Assembly: GCA_016283775.1 (NCBI GenBank)
Contig: JAEENL010000003.1
Span: forward strand, 1 to 42,798
Direction of reading: 5' to 3'
Length of the DNA stretch: 42,798 bases
Source of the DNA: Lachnospiraceae bacterium
Lineage (GTDB): Bacteria > Bacillota > Clostridia > Lachnospirales > Lachnospiraceae
Each line of letters begins with the position of its first letter. Position 1 is the first letter of the stretch. Position numbers and translations under genes: made by a program. The notes below the pieces were generated by a model, which was not told the DNA's origin, did no database searches, and saw nothing but the letters and a program-made list of their open reading frames with translations. This document shows positions 33,552-41,891 of the stretch, piece by piece.

Positions 33552-34518
33552 TAACATGATCAAAGGCTACAGCCTTAACTATGACCGTACCACCGTAAAA
33601 AAGCTTGACCTCAGCAAAGAGGAAGAAGAGATAAACAATCGCGCCCAGGAAATGGAAGACCGCAGGCGCGAGAACCTGAATGCCGCAAAAGCATTAGGTT
33701 TCATCCCGGGTATTGAAGCAAGTGTCATTTCGGAAGACGACATCCATGAAGTAAATGACCTTGACGAGATAAGAAACGTGCTTTCGGACAGCTTTGAGGA
33801 GGAACAGCCTGAGGAACCCGAGGCTGTGCCACAGGTGGATGTCACCGCACTCCGCGAAGAGATCAGAAACGAGCTGATCGAGGAGTGCAAGGCAGAAGCG
33901 ATGGAACAGGCAAGAGCTGAGCTCGAACAGGAAGCGGATGCGATCCTTAACGACGCGAACCAGAAGGCGGAAAATATCCTTGCGGAAGCGACCGAAAGAG
34001 GTAACGCAGAGGCGGAAGCTGCAAAAGCGGGTATACTTGCGATAGCCTCACAGCAAGGCTACGAAGACGGTCTTAAACGCGCAAAGGCTGAAGAAGAAGC
34101 CGCCATCGAGGCGCTTGAAAGCCAGAAACGAGAACTGAAGATACAATATGAGAGGCAGGTGGCTGAACTTGAACCTGCCTTTGTTAAAATCCTGCAGGAA
34201 TATCTGAGAAAGATAACCGGCATGTCCTACGAAAAATATTCAGGGCTGTTCAAATACCTGATAGACAAGGGCATCAATGCGGCTCCTAAAGACAGTGATT
34301 TTACCGTTTATCTTTCAAAAGAGGATCATGACAGGTTCAGCCCGGAATTTGATTCCATAGCCGCGGATTACGCGGACAAATTCAAGCTGAATTTTGCTGT
34401 GGACAGAGAACTGGAAAGCGGAAACTTCAGGCTTGAGAACGATTCGACAATAGTAGAATGCGGACTCGGGCCGGAACTTCGCGGACTTATTGAATCTCTT
34501 GATATTTTGATGAGCTGA
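33544..34518 (+). CDS. fliH: Flagellar assembly protein FliH
   Basis: A negative regulator and targeting partner of the export ATPase FliI. The 324-residue protein is mostly charged coiled coil: a Glu-rich stretch (about 80-130), Ala/Glu heptads (about 130-220), and a C-terminal globular domain. It is longer than many FliH proteins but similar to Firmicutes forms. The start is assigned to TTG 33544 because a full GGAGGTGA sequence lies eight bases upstream. ATG 33556 is in frame but 20 bases from it. It is followed by fliI after one base. Confidence 0.85.
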   Translation: MSSNMIKGYSLNYDRTTVKKLDLSKEEEEINNRAQEMEDRRRENLNAAKALGFIPGIEASVISEDDIHEVNDLDEIRNVLSDSFEEEQPEEPEAVPQVDVTALREEIRNELIEECKAEAMEQARAELEQEADAILNDANQKAENILAEATERGNAEAEAAKAGILAIASQQGYEDGLKRAKAEEEAAIEALESQKRELKIQYERQVAELEPAFVKILQEYLRKITGMSYEKYSGLFKYLIDKGINAAPKDSDFTVYLSKEDHDRFSPEFDSIAADYADKFKLNFAVDRELESGNFRLENDSTIVECGLGPELRGLIESLDILMS

Positions 34519-34519
34519 T

Positions 34520-35821
34520 ATGGATATAAACAAATATCTTGCGCTTTGCGACGAAAACTACATAAAGACGTACGGCAAGGTGTCAAAAGTGGTCGGACTC
34601 ACGATCGAATCTACCGGGCCGGAAGCCAAGATAAACGATACCTGTGAGATCATCCTCAAGGAGACTCGGAAAAAGGTTCTTTGTGAGGTCGTCGGGTTTA
34701 AAGAGGGACATCTCCTCCTGATGCCTTATGAGGATGTGGGCGGTATTTCCATCGGGGACTGCGTTGTGGCAAACGGGCAGAGCTTCGGCGTTCCTGTGGG
34801 GAACAACCTTCTCGGTCACGTGCTCGACGGCATAGGGCGTCCCATCGACGGAAGCACCATTTTTACAGAGACCTATTACAACTCCGAAGCGATGCCTCCG
34901 AATCCCATGGAACGTGTGATGATAGACCAGGTGTTACCGCTCGGCGTTAAATGCGTTGATGCACTTATAACCCTTGGAAAAGGGCAGAGGATCGGGATAT
35001 TTGCCGGATCCGGTGTCGGAAAATCTACTCTGATGGGTATGTTTGCGAGAAATACAAAAGCCGACATAAACGTCATTGCGCTTATAGGCGAGCGTGGAAG
35101 AGAGGTAAGGGAATTCATAGAGCGTGACTTGGGCCCTGAAGGACAGACAAGATCCGTTATAGTCTGCGCGACTTCCGACCAGCCCGCTCTTATCAGAAAA
35201 AAAGCCGCAAAGACCGCAACGGCGATCGCTGAATATTTCAGGGACAGCGGTATGGACGTACTCCTCATGATGGACTCACTCACACGTTTTTCCATGGCCC
35301 AGCGTGAGATAGGTCTCGCGTCCGGAGAGCCTCCCGTATCCCGCGGATATCCGCCGAGTGTTTACGGAGAGATGCCAAAGCTCCTCGAACGTGCGGGAAA
35401 AACGGACAAAGGCTCGATAACCGGTATCTACACCGTTCTCGTAGACGGTGACGACATGAACGAACCCATCGCGGATACGGCAAGAGGTATTCTTGACGGA
35501 CACATAGTACTCTCAAGAAAACTCGCACATAAGAATCATTACCCTGCAGTGGATGTGCTGCAGAGCATCTCCAGAGTAATGAGCTCCATCGTAACAAAGG
35601 AACACAAAAAGGCAGCAAATACGCTTAAAAATGTGCTCGCGACCTACAATGAGTCGGAGGAGCTCATAAATATCGGAGCCTACAAGGCGGGATCGAACAA
35701 AGACATAGATTACGCGATCGAAAAGATCGGAGCGGTAAACAATTTCCTCATGCAGGATACCGAGACAAAGTTCAGCTTTGACGATTCCATAAAGCTGATG
35801 GAGGAGATCTTCAATGGCTAA
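34520..35821 (+). CDS. fliI: Flagellum-specific ATPase FliI
   Basis: Powers or primes export of flagellar subunits together with FliH and FliJ. The 433-residue protein is related to F1-ATPase beta subunits. Walker A (AGSGVGKST, about 162-170), IGERGREVREFIERDLG and the Walker B region (DVLLMMDSLTRFSMAQREIGLASGEPP) are all present, as is the PPSVYGEMPKLLERAG segment. It overlaps fliJ by eight bases. Confidence 0.97.
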   Translation: MDINKYLALCDENYIKTYGKVSKVVGLTIESTGPEAKINDTCEIILKETRKKVLCEVVGFKEGHLLLMPYEDVGGISIGDCVVANGQSFGVPVGNNLLGHVLDGIGRPIDGSTIFTETYYNSEAMPPNPMERVMIDQVLPLGVKCVDALITLGKGQRIGIFAGSGVGKSTLMGMFARNTKADINVIALIGERGREVREFIERDLGPEGQTRSVIVCATSDQPALIRKKAAKTATAIAEYFRDSGMDVLLMMDSLTRFSMAQREIGLASGEPPVSRGYPPSVYGEMPKLLERAGKTDKGSITGIYTVLVDGDDMNEPIADTARGILDGHIVLSRKLAHKNHYPAVDVLQSISRVMSSIVTKEHKKAANTLKNVLATYNESEELINIGAYKAGSNKDIDYAIEKIGAVNNFLMQDTETKFSFDDSIKLMEEIFNG

Positions 35822-36263
35822 GTTCAATTTCAGGCTTCAGGGTGTACTGAACATAAAACAGAAGCTTGAGGACCAGGAAAAGATCGCATATGGTCTGGCG
35901 AGGGCAAAACTCAATGAAGAAGAAGAAAAGCTTCAGGCCCTGATCGACAGACGGGATGCGTTGTTTTCCTATAAGCAGTCATTGATGAACGGACAGATGG
36001 ATTTTACCGAGTTAAACATCACTCAGCACGCGATCGACGGGAACGCGGCTGCGATCGAATCCCAGAAAAAAGCGGTGATCCGCGCCACGAAAGCAATGGA
36101 AGCCGCGCAGCAGAGGCTTGAAAAAGCCATGAAAGAAAGAAAGACCTACGAGAAACTGAGAGAAAACGCATATGAGCAGTTCCTTCAGGACATGAACTAC
36201 GAGGAACAGCTCGAGATCAACGAACTTGTGTCCTTCAGACACGGGAATCAGGAAAATGTCTGA
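35814..36263 (+). CDS. fliJ: Flagellar export protein FliJ
   Basis: A small coiled-coil stalk of the export ATPase, comparable to the gamma subunit of F1. The 149 residues are almost wholly helical and highly charged (FNFRLQGVLNIKQKLEDQEK at the start), as expected. Identification rests on size, coiled coil, the characteristic opening and its position directly after fliI with an eight-base overlap. An AGGAG motif sits within fliI before its ATG. Confidence 0.88.
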   Translation: MAKFNFRLQGVLNIKQKLEDQEKIAYGLARAKLNEEEEKLQALIDRRDALFSYKQSLMNGQMDFTELNITQHAIDGNAAAIESQKKAVIRATKAMEAAQQRLEKAMKERKTYEKLRENAYEQFLQDMNYEEQLEINELVSFRHGNQENV

Positions 36264-36281
36264 TCTTTTTGGAGAAGAGAT

Positions 36282-37067
36282 ATGGCAAAGAACAAAGAAG
36301 CGGAACCGAATACCGAAAAACAGGGCGAGAGCGCGGGAAGTAAGATACTGACACTGATCATAATCATACTTATCGTGTTTATATGGCTCGCGATCCTTGC
36401 GCTCCTTATCAAATTTGACGTCGGAGGGATCGGGACCAACACATTCAGACCCGTCTTAAAGGACGTGCCCGTGCTCAACATGATACTTCCCGACGTTTCC
36501 GACGAGACGATCGCAAGGGAAAATCAATATCCGTATAAAAATTTATCGGAAGCGGTAGATTATATTAAGTATTTGGAAGAAAAGGTCGATAAACTTACTG
36601 AGGAAAATGACGACTATGCCTCGAGACAGGCAAGCCTGCAGACGGAACTGGAAAGCTTGCGGCATTTCGAGGAAGAGTACGAACAGTATCTGAAGCTCAG
36701 AGAGTTGTTCGACCGCGAGGTCGTATACAACGACAAAGCTCCCGAAGCGGCTGAATACCTTAAGTGGTACGAAGCCATGTATCCCGAGAACGCGGCGACC
36801 ATATTTGCCGAGCTTACCGAAGCCTCTCAGGTTGATGAGATCTATGCGACCATCGCGGCGCGAATGGCGAAGATGAAGGCGAAGGATGCGGCGGCAATAC
36901 TTATGGAATACACGAGCGATCTTGATTTTATCGTAAGAGTGCTTGACTGCCTCAAGGTAAAACAGATCTCGGACATACTCACGGAAATGTCAAAGAGCAA
37001 TTCACTGTTTGCGGCACAAGTCGTCAATCGCATGAAAGACATGGGATATGAAGGCCTCGCCGACTGA
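36282..37067 (+). CDS. ylxF: YlxF/MotE-like flagellar membrane protein
   Basis: A 261-residue protein with one N-terminal membrane helix (about 22-45), a coiled coil (about 95-135) and a C-terminal helical domain resembling the MgtE N-terminal fold (MYPENAATIFAEL, MKAKDAAAILMEY). Position between fliJ and fliK matches ylxF in the B. subtilis fla operon. Related MotE proteins in other bacteria help stabilise the stator or MotB/MotC. Its exact role here is inferred from family and position. Confidence 0.8.
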   Translation: MAKNKEAEPNTEKQGESAGSKILTLIIIILIVFIWLAILALLIKFDVGGIGTNTFRPVLKDVPVLNMILPDVSDETIARENQYPYKNLSEAVDYIKYLEEKVDKLTEENDDYASRQASLQTELESLRHFEEEYEQYLKLRELFDREVVYNDKAPEAAEYLKWYEAMYPENAATIFAELTEASQVDEIYATIAARMAKMKAKDAAAILMEYTSDLDFIVRVLDCLKVKQISDILTEMSKSNSLFAAQVVNRMKDMGYEGLAD

Positions 37068-37073
37068 AAATGA

Positions 37074-37093
37074 ATAAGGAACGGACTCCTTAT
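37074..37093 (+). repeat. Hairpin between ylxF and fliK
   Basis: ATAAGGA and TCCTTAT form a perfect seven-base stem with an ACGGAC loop, seven bases after the ylxF stop. No T-run follows, so it is more likely an mRNA-processing or stability element than a terminator. Confidence 0.4.
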
Positions 37094-37150
37094 CTTGCAG
37101 TCATGATAACCCCAATGGGCTAAGCATACTCTGAGAAAGGAGGAACAAAA

Positions 37151-38638
37151 ATGCTGGTACAAAACACACAGTCTGCTGATGTCTCCGGCATTTTTTCCGT
37201 TTCTAAGGACCTCATCGGTTCAAAAGTCGCGGAAAAAGCGGGAAAAGCATTTGAAAGCCTGATGTCATCGTACGCAGGAAAGACCGGAAAAACGTTCATG
37301 GCTGTAAGCGCGAGCGTTACGGCAACAAAGACGGCAGCTAAAAACCCCGACATTACGGCAAACGCAAATACCGTAAACGGCACGGCAGATACCACCAAGG
37401 CACAGGCGGCCGCAAATACCGATGACACCGAAAAGTTAAACGCAAACAACGGTATCGGAACGGAAAACGAAGGCAAGACCGACGGAAACGAAAAGCTTAA
37501 CGCAAAAGAAACGACAGCGATAAGCGATGCGGGAGAAGAGACCGAACTCAGCGAAGAAGAGCTTGAAGCAGTTGGAAGCTTCATGATGACACTCACAGTG
37601 ATCATTGTCGAATGGTTCGGGATCTCCGAAGAAGAACTGCAGAACGCATTCGGAGAACTTGGGATAGGATTATCCGATCTTTCATCCGCAGACAAGCTTT
37701 CCGATCTTTTCGCCTATTTCAATCTCGAAGGCGATGTGACAAGACTTTTCACCGACAACGCACAGCTTGAGAGCTTCAACGGGCTTCTTGAAAAGGTGCA
37801 GGATGCATTTGAAGGTCTCATGAAGGAACTCACGGAGGTTGAGACTCCCGAGGACCTCGGAAAGATCATCGAGGAAGTCGCAGCACATCTTCAGGAAAGC
37901 TTCAACACCAAAGCCGAAGCCGGCACAGTGGTAAATGACGGCGAAAAGCAAAAGGGCATCGAGTTAAAGAACGACGACAGCTTAAAGGTCGAAGCGGAAA
38001 CCGTAAATGACGATCCAGAAGTTCAGACGGTCACAGTCACAAAAGAAAACTCCGCAGGATCTGACACAAGAGACACAAAGAAAGATGGTTCCGAAAGCCG
38101 TAACGATTCACAGTTTTCAGCTTTCATGAACAACATCGAAAGAGCGGCCGAAAGCTTCAAGATCGACGACACACAGATGATATCTCCCAATGCGGATCTT
38201 CAAAAGATCGCTGAGCAGATCATCGATCAGATCAAGATCAACGTGAACAAAGCCAATACGAGCATCGAAATGCAGCTTACACCTGAAGCGCTCGGAAAGG
38301 TAAAAGTCACCGTCGAAGAGAGCGGAGGAGTTCTCACCGCCAAGTTCCAAACCGAGAACCACATCGCAAGAGAAGCCATCGAAGCAAACCTTGTACAGTT
38401 CAAGGAATCCCTTGCGGAAAAAGGACTTAAGGTCGAAAACATCGAGGTTGCCGTAGCGGATTTCAGATTTGACGAAAACAACGGCGGCGCAAAGGAAGAG
38501 TCACAGGGACAGTCAAAGAGAAGAAAGAATCTTTCGGGCATCGAAGAAGTAAAGTCAGTCGACAATTCAATGCCGATCGACATGGTATCACAGAGCTACA
38601 TAGATAACGGAACAAGCACGGTAAGTTATTCGGCTTAG
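37151..38638 (+). CDS. fliK: Flagellar hook-length control protein FliK
   Basis: Measures hook length and switches the export apparatus to filament substrates. The 495-residue protein has a variable, Thr/Asn/Lys/Glu-rich N-terminal part. The conserved C-terminal hook domain is clear at about 365-440 (MQLTPEALGKVKVTVEES, LTAKFQTENHIAREAIEANL, LKEKG-like LAEKGLKVENIEV). Gly/Asn-rich sequence follows. A GAAAGGAGG ribosome binding site precedes the ATG. FliK is usually identified only by this C-terminal domain and its position before flgD, both of which hold here. Confidence 0.92.
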   Translation: MLVQNTQSADVSGIFSVSKDLIGSKVAEKAGKAFESLMSSYAGKTGKTFMAVSASVTATKTAAKNPDITANANTVNGTADTTKAQAAANTDDTEKLNANNGIGTENEGKTDGNEKLNAKETTAISDAGEETELSEEELEAVGSFMMTLTVIIVEWFGISEEELQNAFGELGIGLSDLSSADKLSDLFAYFNLEGDVTRLFTDNAQLESFNGLLEKVQDAFEGLMKELTEVETPEDLGKIIEEVAAHLQESFNTKAEAGTVVNDGEKQKGIELKNDDSLKVEAETVNDDPEVQTVTVTKENSAGSDTRDTKKDGSESRNDSQFSAFMNNIERAAESFKIDDTQMISPNADLQKIAEQIIDQIKINVNKANTSIEMQLTPEALGKVKVTVEESGGVLTAKFQTENHIAREAIEANLVQFKESLAEKGLKVENIEVAVADFRFDENNGGAKEESQGQSKRRKNLSGIEEVKSVDNSMPIDMVSQSYIDNGTSTVSYSA

Positions 38639-38653
38639 AAAAGGAGTCTTAAA

Positions 38654-39457
38654 ATGAGCGATTCATTGGTTGCACCCGTAATGAACGGGCAGGTACAGGA
38701 CACATCGACCAAAACAACCACTGCTGAGGTGGAAACAAGAGGTACTTCCAATCTCGGAAAAGATGCTTTTTTACAGCTTCTTGTAGCAGAAATGCAGAAT
38801 CAGGACCCGCTTGAGCCTTCATCGAACACCGAGTGGATCTCACAGCTCGCGACATTCAGCCAGCTTGAAGAGATGCAGACTTTGACACATACTACGGAAG
38901 CATCGCAGATGTTCTCGCTTATAGGAAAACAGGTCACCGTAAAGTCAACGGACGCCAAGGGAGACGTTTTCTTAAAGAGCGGCACGGTGGACTTTGTGAG
39001 CACATCCGGCGGAGAGACAAAGTTCAGCGTAAAGGGCAGTCTCTACTCCATAAACGAGCTCTATTCCGTATCCGACGACACCTACTATTACGAATCACAT
39101 CAGCCTTCGGTCGTTAAGGAAGTCGAGTTCTCGTTCAACGGTGACGATCCGAGAGACATGACATTTGAAGTGGACCTTGGTGACGACATAGCCGAGGCAC
39201 ATGACGTGGCTCTGATGATCGGAAAGACGGTGCTCGCGCCTCAGTACGCTTACTTAACCGGAAACACGGTCACCATAAAGTCCGAGATAATGCAGCAGTT
39301 TGAACCCGGCATCTACAACATCGATGTTGTTTTTGACGACAAAAACTACACCACTGTATACGATGCGGTAAAGATCTACGCATACAACACACATCCGAGC
39401 GCGGAGACGGCAGAAGAGACCGAACCCGATATTTCCGGGATAACGGAGGATATCTGA
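38654..39457 (+). CDS. flgD: Flagellar hook assembly scaffold FlgD
   Basis: The hook cap needed for polymerisation of FlgE. The 267-residue protein has the conserved N-terminal FlgD motif (LGKDAFLQLLVAEMQNQDPLEP and WISQLATFSQLEEMQTL, about 33-80), then beta-rich domains. The acidic C-terminal tail (about 250-267) is likely disordered. AAAGGAG precedes the ATG. The TIGR02530-type gene starts one base after its stop. Confidence 0.95.
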   Translation: MSDSLVAPVMNGQVQDTSTKTTTAEVETRGTSNLGKDAFLQLLVAEMQNQDPLEPSSNTEWISQLATFSQLEEMQTLTHTTEASQMFSLIGKQVTVKSTDAKGDVFLKSGTVDFVSTSGGETKFSVKGSLYSINELYSVSDDTYYYESHQPSVVKEVEFSFNGDDPRDMTFEVDLGDDIAEAHDVALMIGKTVLAPQYAYLTGNTVTIKSEIMQQFEPGIYNIDVVFDDKNYTTVYDAVKIYAYNTHPSAETAEETEPDISGITEDI

Positions 39458-39458
39458 T

Positions 39459-39851
39459 ATGGCAAACGACATAAGATTCAACAGGACAGCTTCCATACAG
39501 CAGATGCAGGAACTTTTGAAGCAGTCCCAAAAGACCGGCGCAAACTCGCAGGCTCAGGGAACGAGCTTTGAAGAGATGCTTGCTCTGAAACGTGAAGCGG
39601 TGCGTGAAGTCAAGTTTTCAAAGCATGCCACGGAACGCCTCGACGACAGGGACATCACGATCACGGACGAGCAGATGCAGCGCCTGAACAATGGAGTGAA
39701 ACAGGCAGAAACAAAAGGGATAAACGAATCTCTTGTAATGGTCGACGACATAGCTTTTATAGTCAACGTTAAGAACAATACGGTTGTTACCGCGGTAACG
39801 GGTGATGACTCAAAGGTATTTTCAAATATCGATGGAGCGGTCATCGCATAA
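39459..39851 (+). CDS. TIGR02530-type flagellar operon protein
   Basis: A 130-residue protein of the small family found between flgD and flgE in Firmicutes and spirochetes (TIGR02530, flg_new). The conserved core is VKFSKHATERLDDRDITIT and the following VKQAETKGINESLVMVDDIAFIVNVKNNTVVTAV. No membrane helix or signal peptide is seen. Function is unknown; the constant place in hook operons suggests a role in hook assembly. It is followed by a 149-base gap with a sigma-D-like promoter and a structured leader. Confidence 0.88.
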   Translation: MANDIRFNRTASIQQMQELLKQSQKTGANSQAQGTSFEEMLALKREAVREVKFSKHATERLDDRDITITDEQMQRLNNGVKQAETKGINESLVMVDDIAFIVNVKNNTVVTAVTGDDSKVFSNIDGAVIA

Positions 39852-39876
39852 AATTTCTTAAAGACTTATAAAGTGC

Positions 39877-39904
39877 TAAAGAGCTTAAGACTAACAACCG
39901 ATAA
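39877..39904 (+). promoter_or_regulatory. Predicted sigma-D (sigma-28) promoter of flgE
   Basis: TAAA at 39877-39880, a 16-base spacer and ACCGATAA at 39897-39904. The consensus is TAAA-N14-16-GCCGATAA/T, so only one position of the -10 differs. Transcription would start near 39911 and produce a leader of about 90 bases. Confidence 0.6.
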
Positions 39905-39925
39905 ATAATTCAGCAACGAAAAACT

Positions 39926-39991
39926 ATCGCCGGACCTACTACTGGAGGCGATCTCCTCCCCGAACGCCAGACGGGAGGACCAGACAGGAGG
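39926..39991 (+). promoter_or_regulatory. Structured leader of flgE with competing anti-Shine-Dalgarno pairings
   Basis: Hairpin 1 pairs ATCGCC (39926-39931) with GGCGAT (39947-39952). Hairpin 2 pairs TCCTCCC (39954-39960) with GGGAGGA (39973-39979). The ribosome binding site AGGAGG (39986-39991) could instead pair with the same CTCCT segment. Translation could thus be switched between states. Confidence 0.45.
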
Positions 39992-40000
39992 TTAATCTCT

Positions 40001-41482
40001 ATGATGAGATCATTGTATTCCGGAGTTTCCGGATTGAAAGTCCATCAGACAAGGATGGACGTTATCGGTAATAACATCGCCAATGTTAATACCGTTGGAT
40101 TTAAAGCAAGTGCAGTAACATTCTCAGACGTTCTTTATCAGACAACATCGGCCGCAACAGGCCCCAACCCCGATGTGGGAACCGCAGGTATGAATGCCAT
40201 GCAGATCGGTCTCGGATCTTCCGTAAACGCGATCTCCACAAACATTGACGTGGCAGGCGGTTCACAGAGGACAGACAATCCCTTCGACCTCATGATCGAA
40301 GGAAAAGGCTTCTTCATCGTAAACAACGGTTCGGGAAACCTTTTCACAAAGGCCGGCTCCTTTAAGATCGACGCAAACGGCACACTCTGCAACGCAGACG
40401 GATACTGTGTCATGGGATGGCAGGTAGACCCCAATGACGAGACCGCGACTGTTGCGGACGTAGTAAGCCCTTTGAGGATCATGTCCCCCGAAAATATGTA
40501 TTCCACACCTGAAGCCACAAAGGCCGTATATTTCTCCGGAAACATCGATTCCGCAGACACGGCATTTGATTCGGATACAGGAAAGCTCACGGCATTCTCT
40601 TTCTATGATTCCCTCGGAAGAGCATATACCGTAAACATAAGGCTTTCCCAGGTCACTGACGCAACGACGGGCGACAAGACAAAGAACATCTATTTCGCAG
40701 ATATCACAAACATCATGGATGCAAGTGGAAAGAGCATCCTTTACACCTACGACGAGACCACAAAGACATACACAAAGAATGACGGCCTTAACTTTGGATG
40801 GGGAGAGGCAGGAGATTTCCAGGTGGATGCTCAGACAGGTGAGATCTCGGGTGTCGGAAGACTCACACTCGGATTTAACGCAGCTACAGGTAAGTTCTCG
40901 TTCGTGAGCGCAGCCGCAAACGGCGCGCAGCCCACAGACCTTGACACGGTGGACTATGATTCCGCAAACTTCGTGATCACCACCGGAGATGACAATACAA
41001 ACCCGTTTGCAAAGTTCATCGACGTTGATTTTTCGACAATGACGATGTTTGCAAACAGCGGCACAACGAACATTTCCTACACAAAGGGAAATCTCGAAGG
41101 CCTTGACGCGGGACGTTCCGTAGGTAACATGACAGGATGCTCCATCGACTCCCTCGGCATGATCTACGGTGTATACGACAACGGTACCAGAAGACTTCTC
41201 GGCCAGGTGGTCGTAGCAACCTTCGCAAATGCGGCAGGCCTTGAAGAAGTCGGCGGAAGCCTTTTCGCAACGACTCAGAACTCCGGTGAGTTTGACGGCA
41301 TCGGCGCTGCGATCGGAACAACAGGCGGAAGCTTCTCGACGGGCGTACTTGAAATGTCAAACGTTGACCTCTCCACAGAGTTCACGAACATGATCACCAC
41401 ACAGCGTGGTTTCCAGGCAAATTCAAGGATCATCACTACGAGCGATACGCTCCTTGAAGAACTCATAAACCTTAAGAGATAA
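40001..41482 (+). CDS. flgE: Flagellar hook protein FlgE
   Basis: The hook subunit, a 493-residue protein of the rod/hook/filament family. N-terminal motif RSLYSGVSGLKVHQTRMDVIGNNIANVNTVGFKA and C-terminal LSTEFTNMITTQRGFQANSRIITTSDTLLEELINLKR are the conserved helical ends. The middle is the beta-rich domain exposed on the hook (SLGRAYTVNIRL, GMIYGVYDNG). Two Met codons start the frame (40001 and 40004); AGGAGG lies nine bases before the first. A sigma-D-like promoter and structured leader precede it. Confidence 0.95.
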   Translation: MMRSLYSGVSGLKVHQTRMDVIGNNIANVNTVGFKASAVTFSDVLYQTTSAATGPNPDVGTAGMNAMQIGLGSSVNAISTNIDVAGGSQRTDNPFDLMIEGKGFFIVNNGSGNLFTKAGSFKIDANGTLCNADGYCVMGWQVDPNDETATVADVVSPLRIMSPENMYSTPEATKAVYFSGNIDSADTAFDSDTGKLTAFSFYDSLGRAYTVNIRLSQVTDATTGDKTKNIYFADITNIMDASGKSILYTYDETTKTYTKNDGLNFGWGEAGDFQVDAQTGEISGVGRLTLGFNAATGKFSFVSAAANGAQPTDLDTVDYDSANFVITTGDDNTNPFAKFIDVDFSTMTMFANSGTTNISYTKGNLEGLDAGRSVGNMTGCSIDSLGMIYGVYDNGTRRLLGQVVVATFANAAGLEEVGGSLFATTQNSGEFDGIGAAIGTTGGSFSTGVLEMSNVDLSTEFTNMITTQRGFQANSRIITTSDTLLEELINLKR

Positions 41483-41503
41483 TGATCTTGGCTAACTGAA
41501 TCA

Positions 41504-41533
41504 GGGCGGCAATAAAATGCCGCCCGTGTTTCT
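41504..41533 (+). terminator. Hairpin downstream of flgE, possible weak terminator
   Basis: GGGCGGCA (41504-41511) and TGCCGCCC (41518-41525) form a perfect eight-base stem with an ATAAAA loop, then GTGTTTCT. The U-tract is poor, so read-through into flbD is likely; it may reduce expression of downstream genes. Confidence 0.5.
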
Positions 41534-41586
41534 GTATCTGAAAAACGCGAATGGCAAAATGGGTTAAATTCGCGCGAGGAGGAAAT

Positions 41587-41784
41587 ATGATCGAGGTAAC
41601 AAGGCTTAATGACAAAAAGTTTTTTATCAACTGCGAACTCATAGAGCAGGTGGAAGAGGTGCCCGATACCTCGATAACTCTGACCAACGGCAAGCATTTC
41701 ATCGTAAAAGAGACACCCCTTCAGATAAAAAAGATGATCATAGAATACAAAAGAGAGATATTTGGACAGGATTTTTTGAAATAA
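41587..41784 (+). CDS. flbD: FlbD/SwrD family flagellar protein
   Basis: A 65-residue protein matching FlbD/SwrD, which in B. subtilis increases motor power. Conserved opening MIEVTRLNDKKFFINCELIEQVEEVPDTSITLTNGKHFIV. The frame is open upstream to 41551, but ATG 41587 is preferred for GAGGAGG four bases before it and for the family start. It lies between flgE and motA, as in many Clostridia. Confidence 0.9.
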   Translation: MIEVTRLNDKKFFINCELIEQVEEVPDTSITLTNGKHFIVKETPLQIKKMIIEYKREIFGQDFLK

Positions 41785-41796
41785 AGCACAATATGT

Positions 41797-41856
41797 GGTA
41801 TTTTTTAAAAAATTTTGGTGTAACATCTTGTGGTTTTTTTTGATGTTTAGTATAAT
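41797..41856 (+). promoter_or_regulatory. Predicted motA promoter with the shared flagellar upstream element
   Basis: TTGTGG at 41828-41833, a 17-base spacer and perfect TATAAT at 41851-41856. Upstream are GGTATTTTTTAAA (41797-41809) and ACATCTTGTG (41823-41832), identical in sequence and 26-base spacing to those before flgB. Transcription would begin near 41863, about 29 bases before the motA start. Confidence 0.65.
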
Positions 41857-41891
41857 TGATTAATAAATGCGGAAAGGCAGGTTTATTTGCT

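Noticed and set aside
39852..40000. c-di-GMP riboswitch upstream of flgE
   Set aside because: Such riboswitches occur at clostridial flagellar genes, but the conserved cores of c-di-GMP-I were not found; the leader is reported only as structured RNA.
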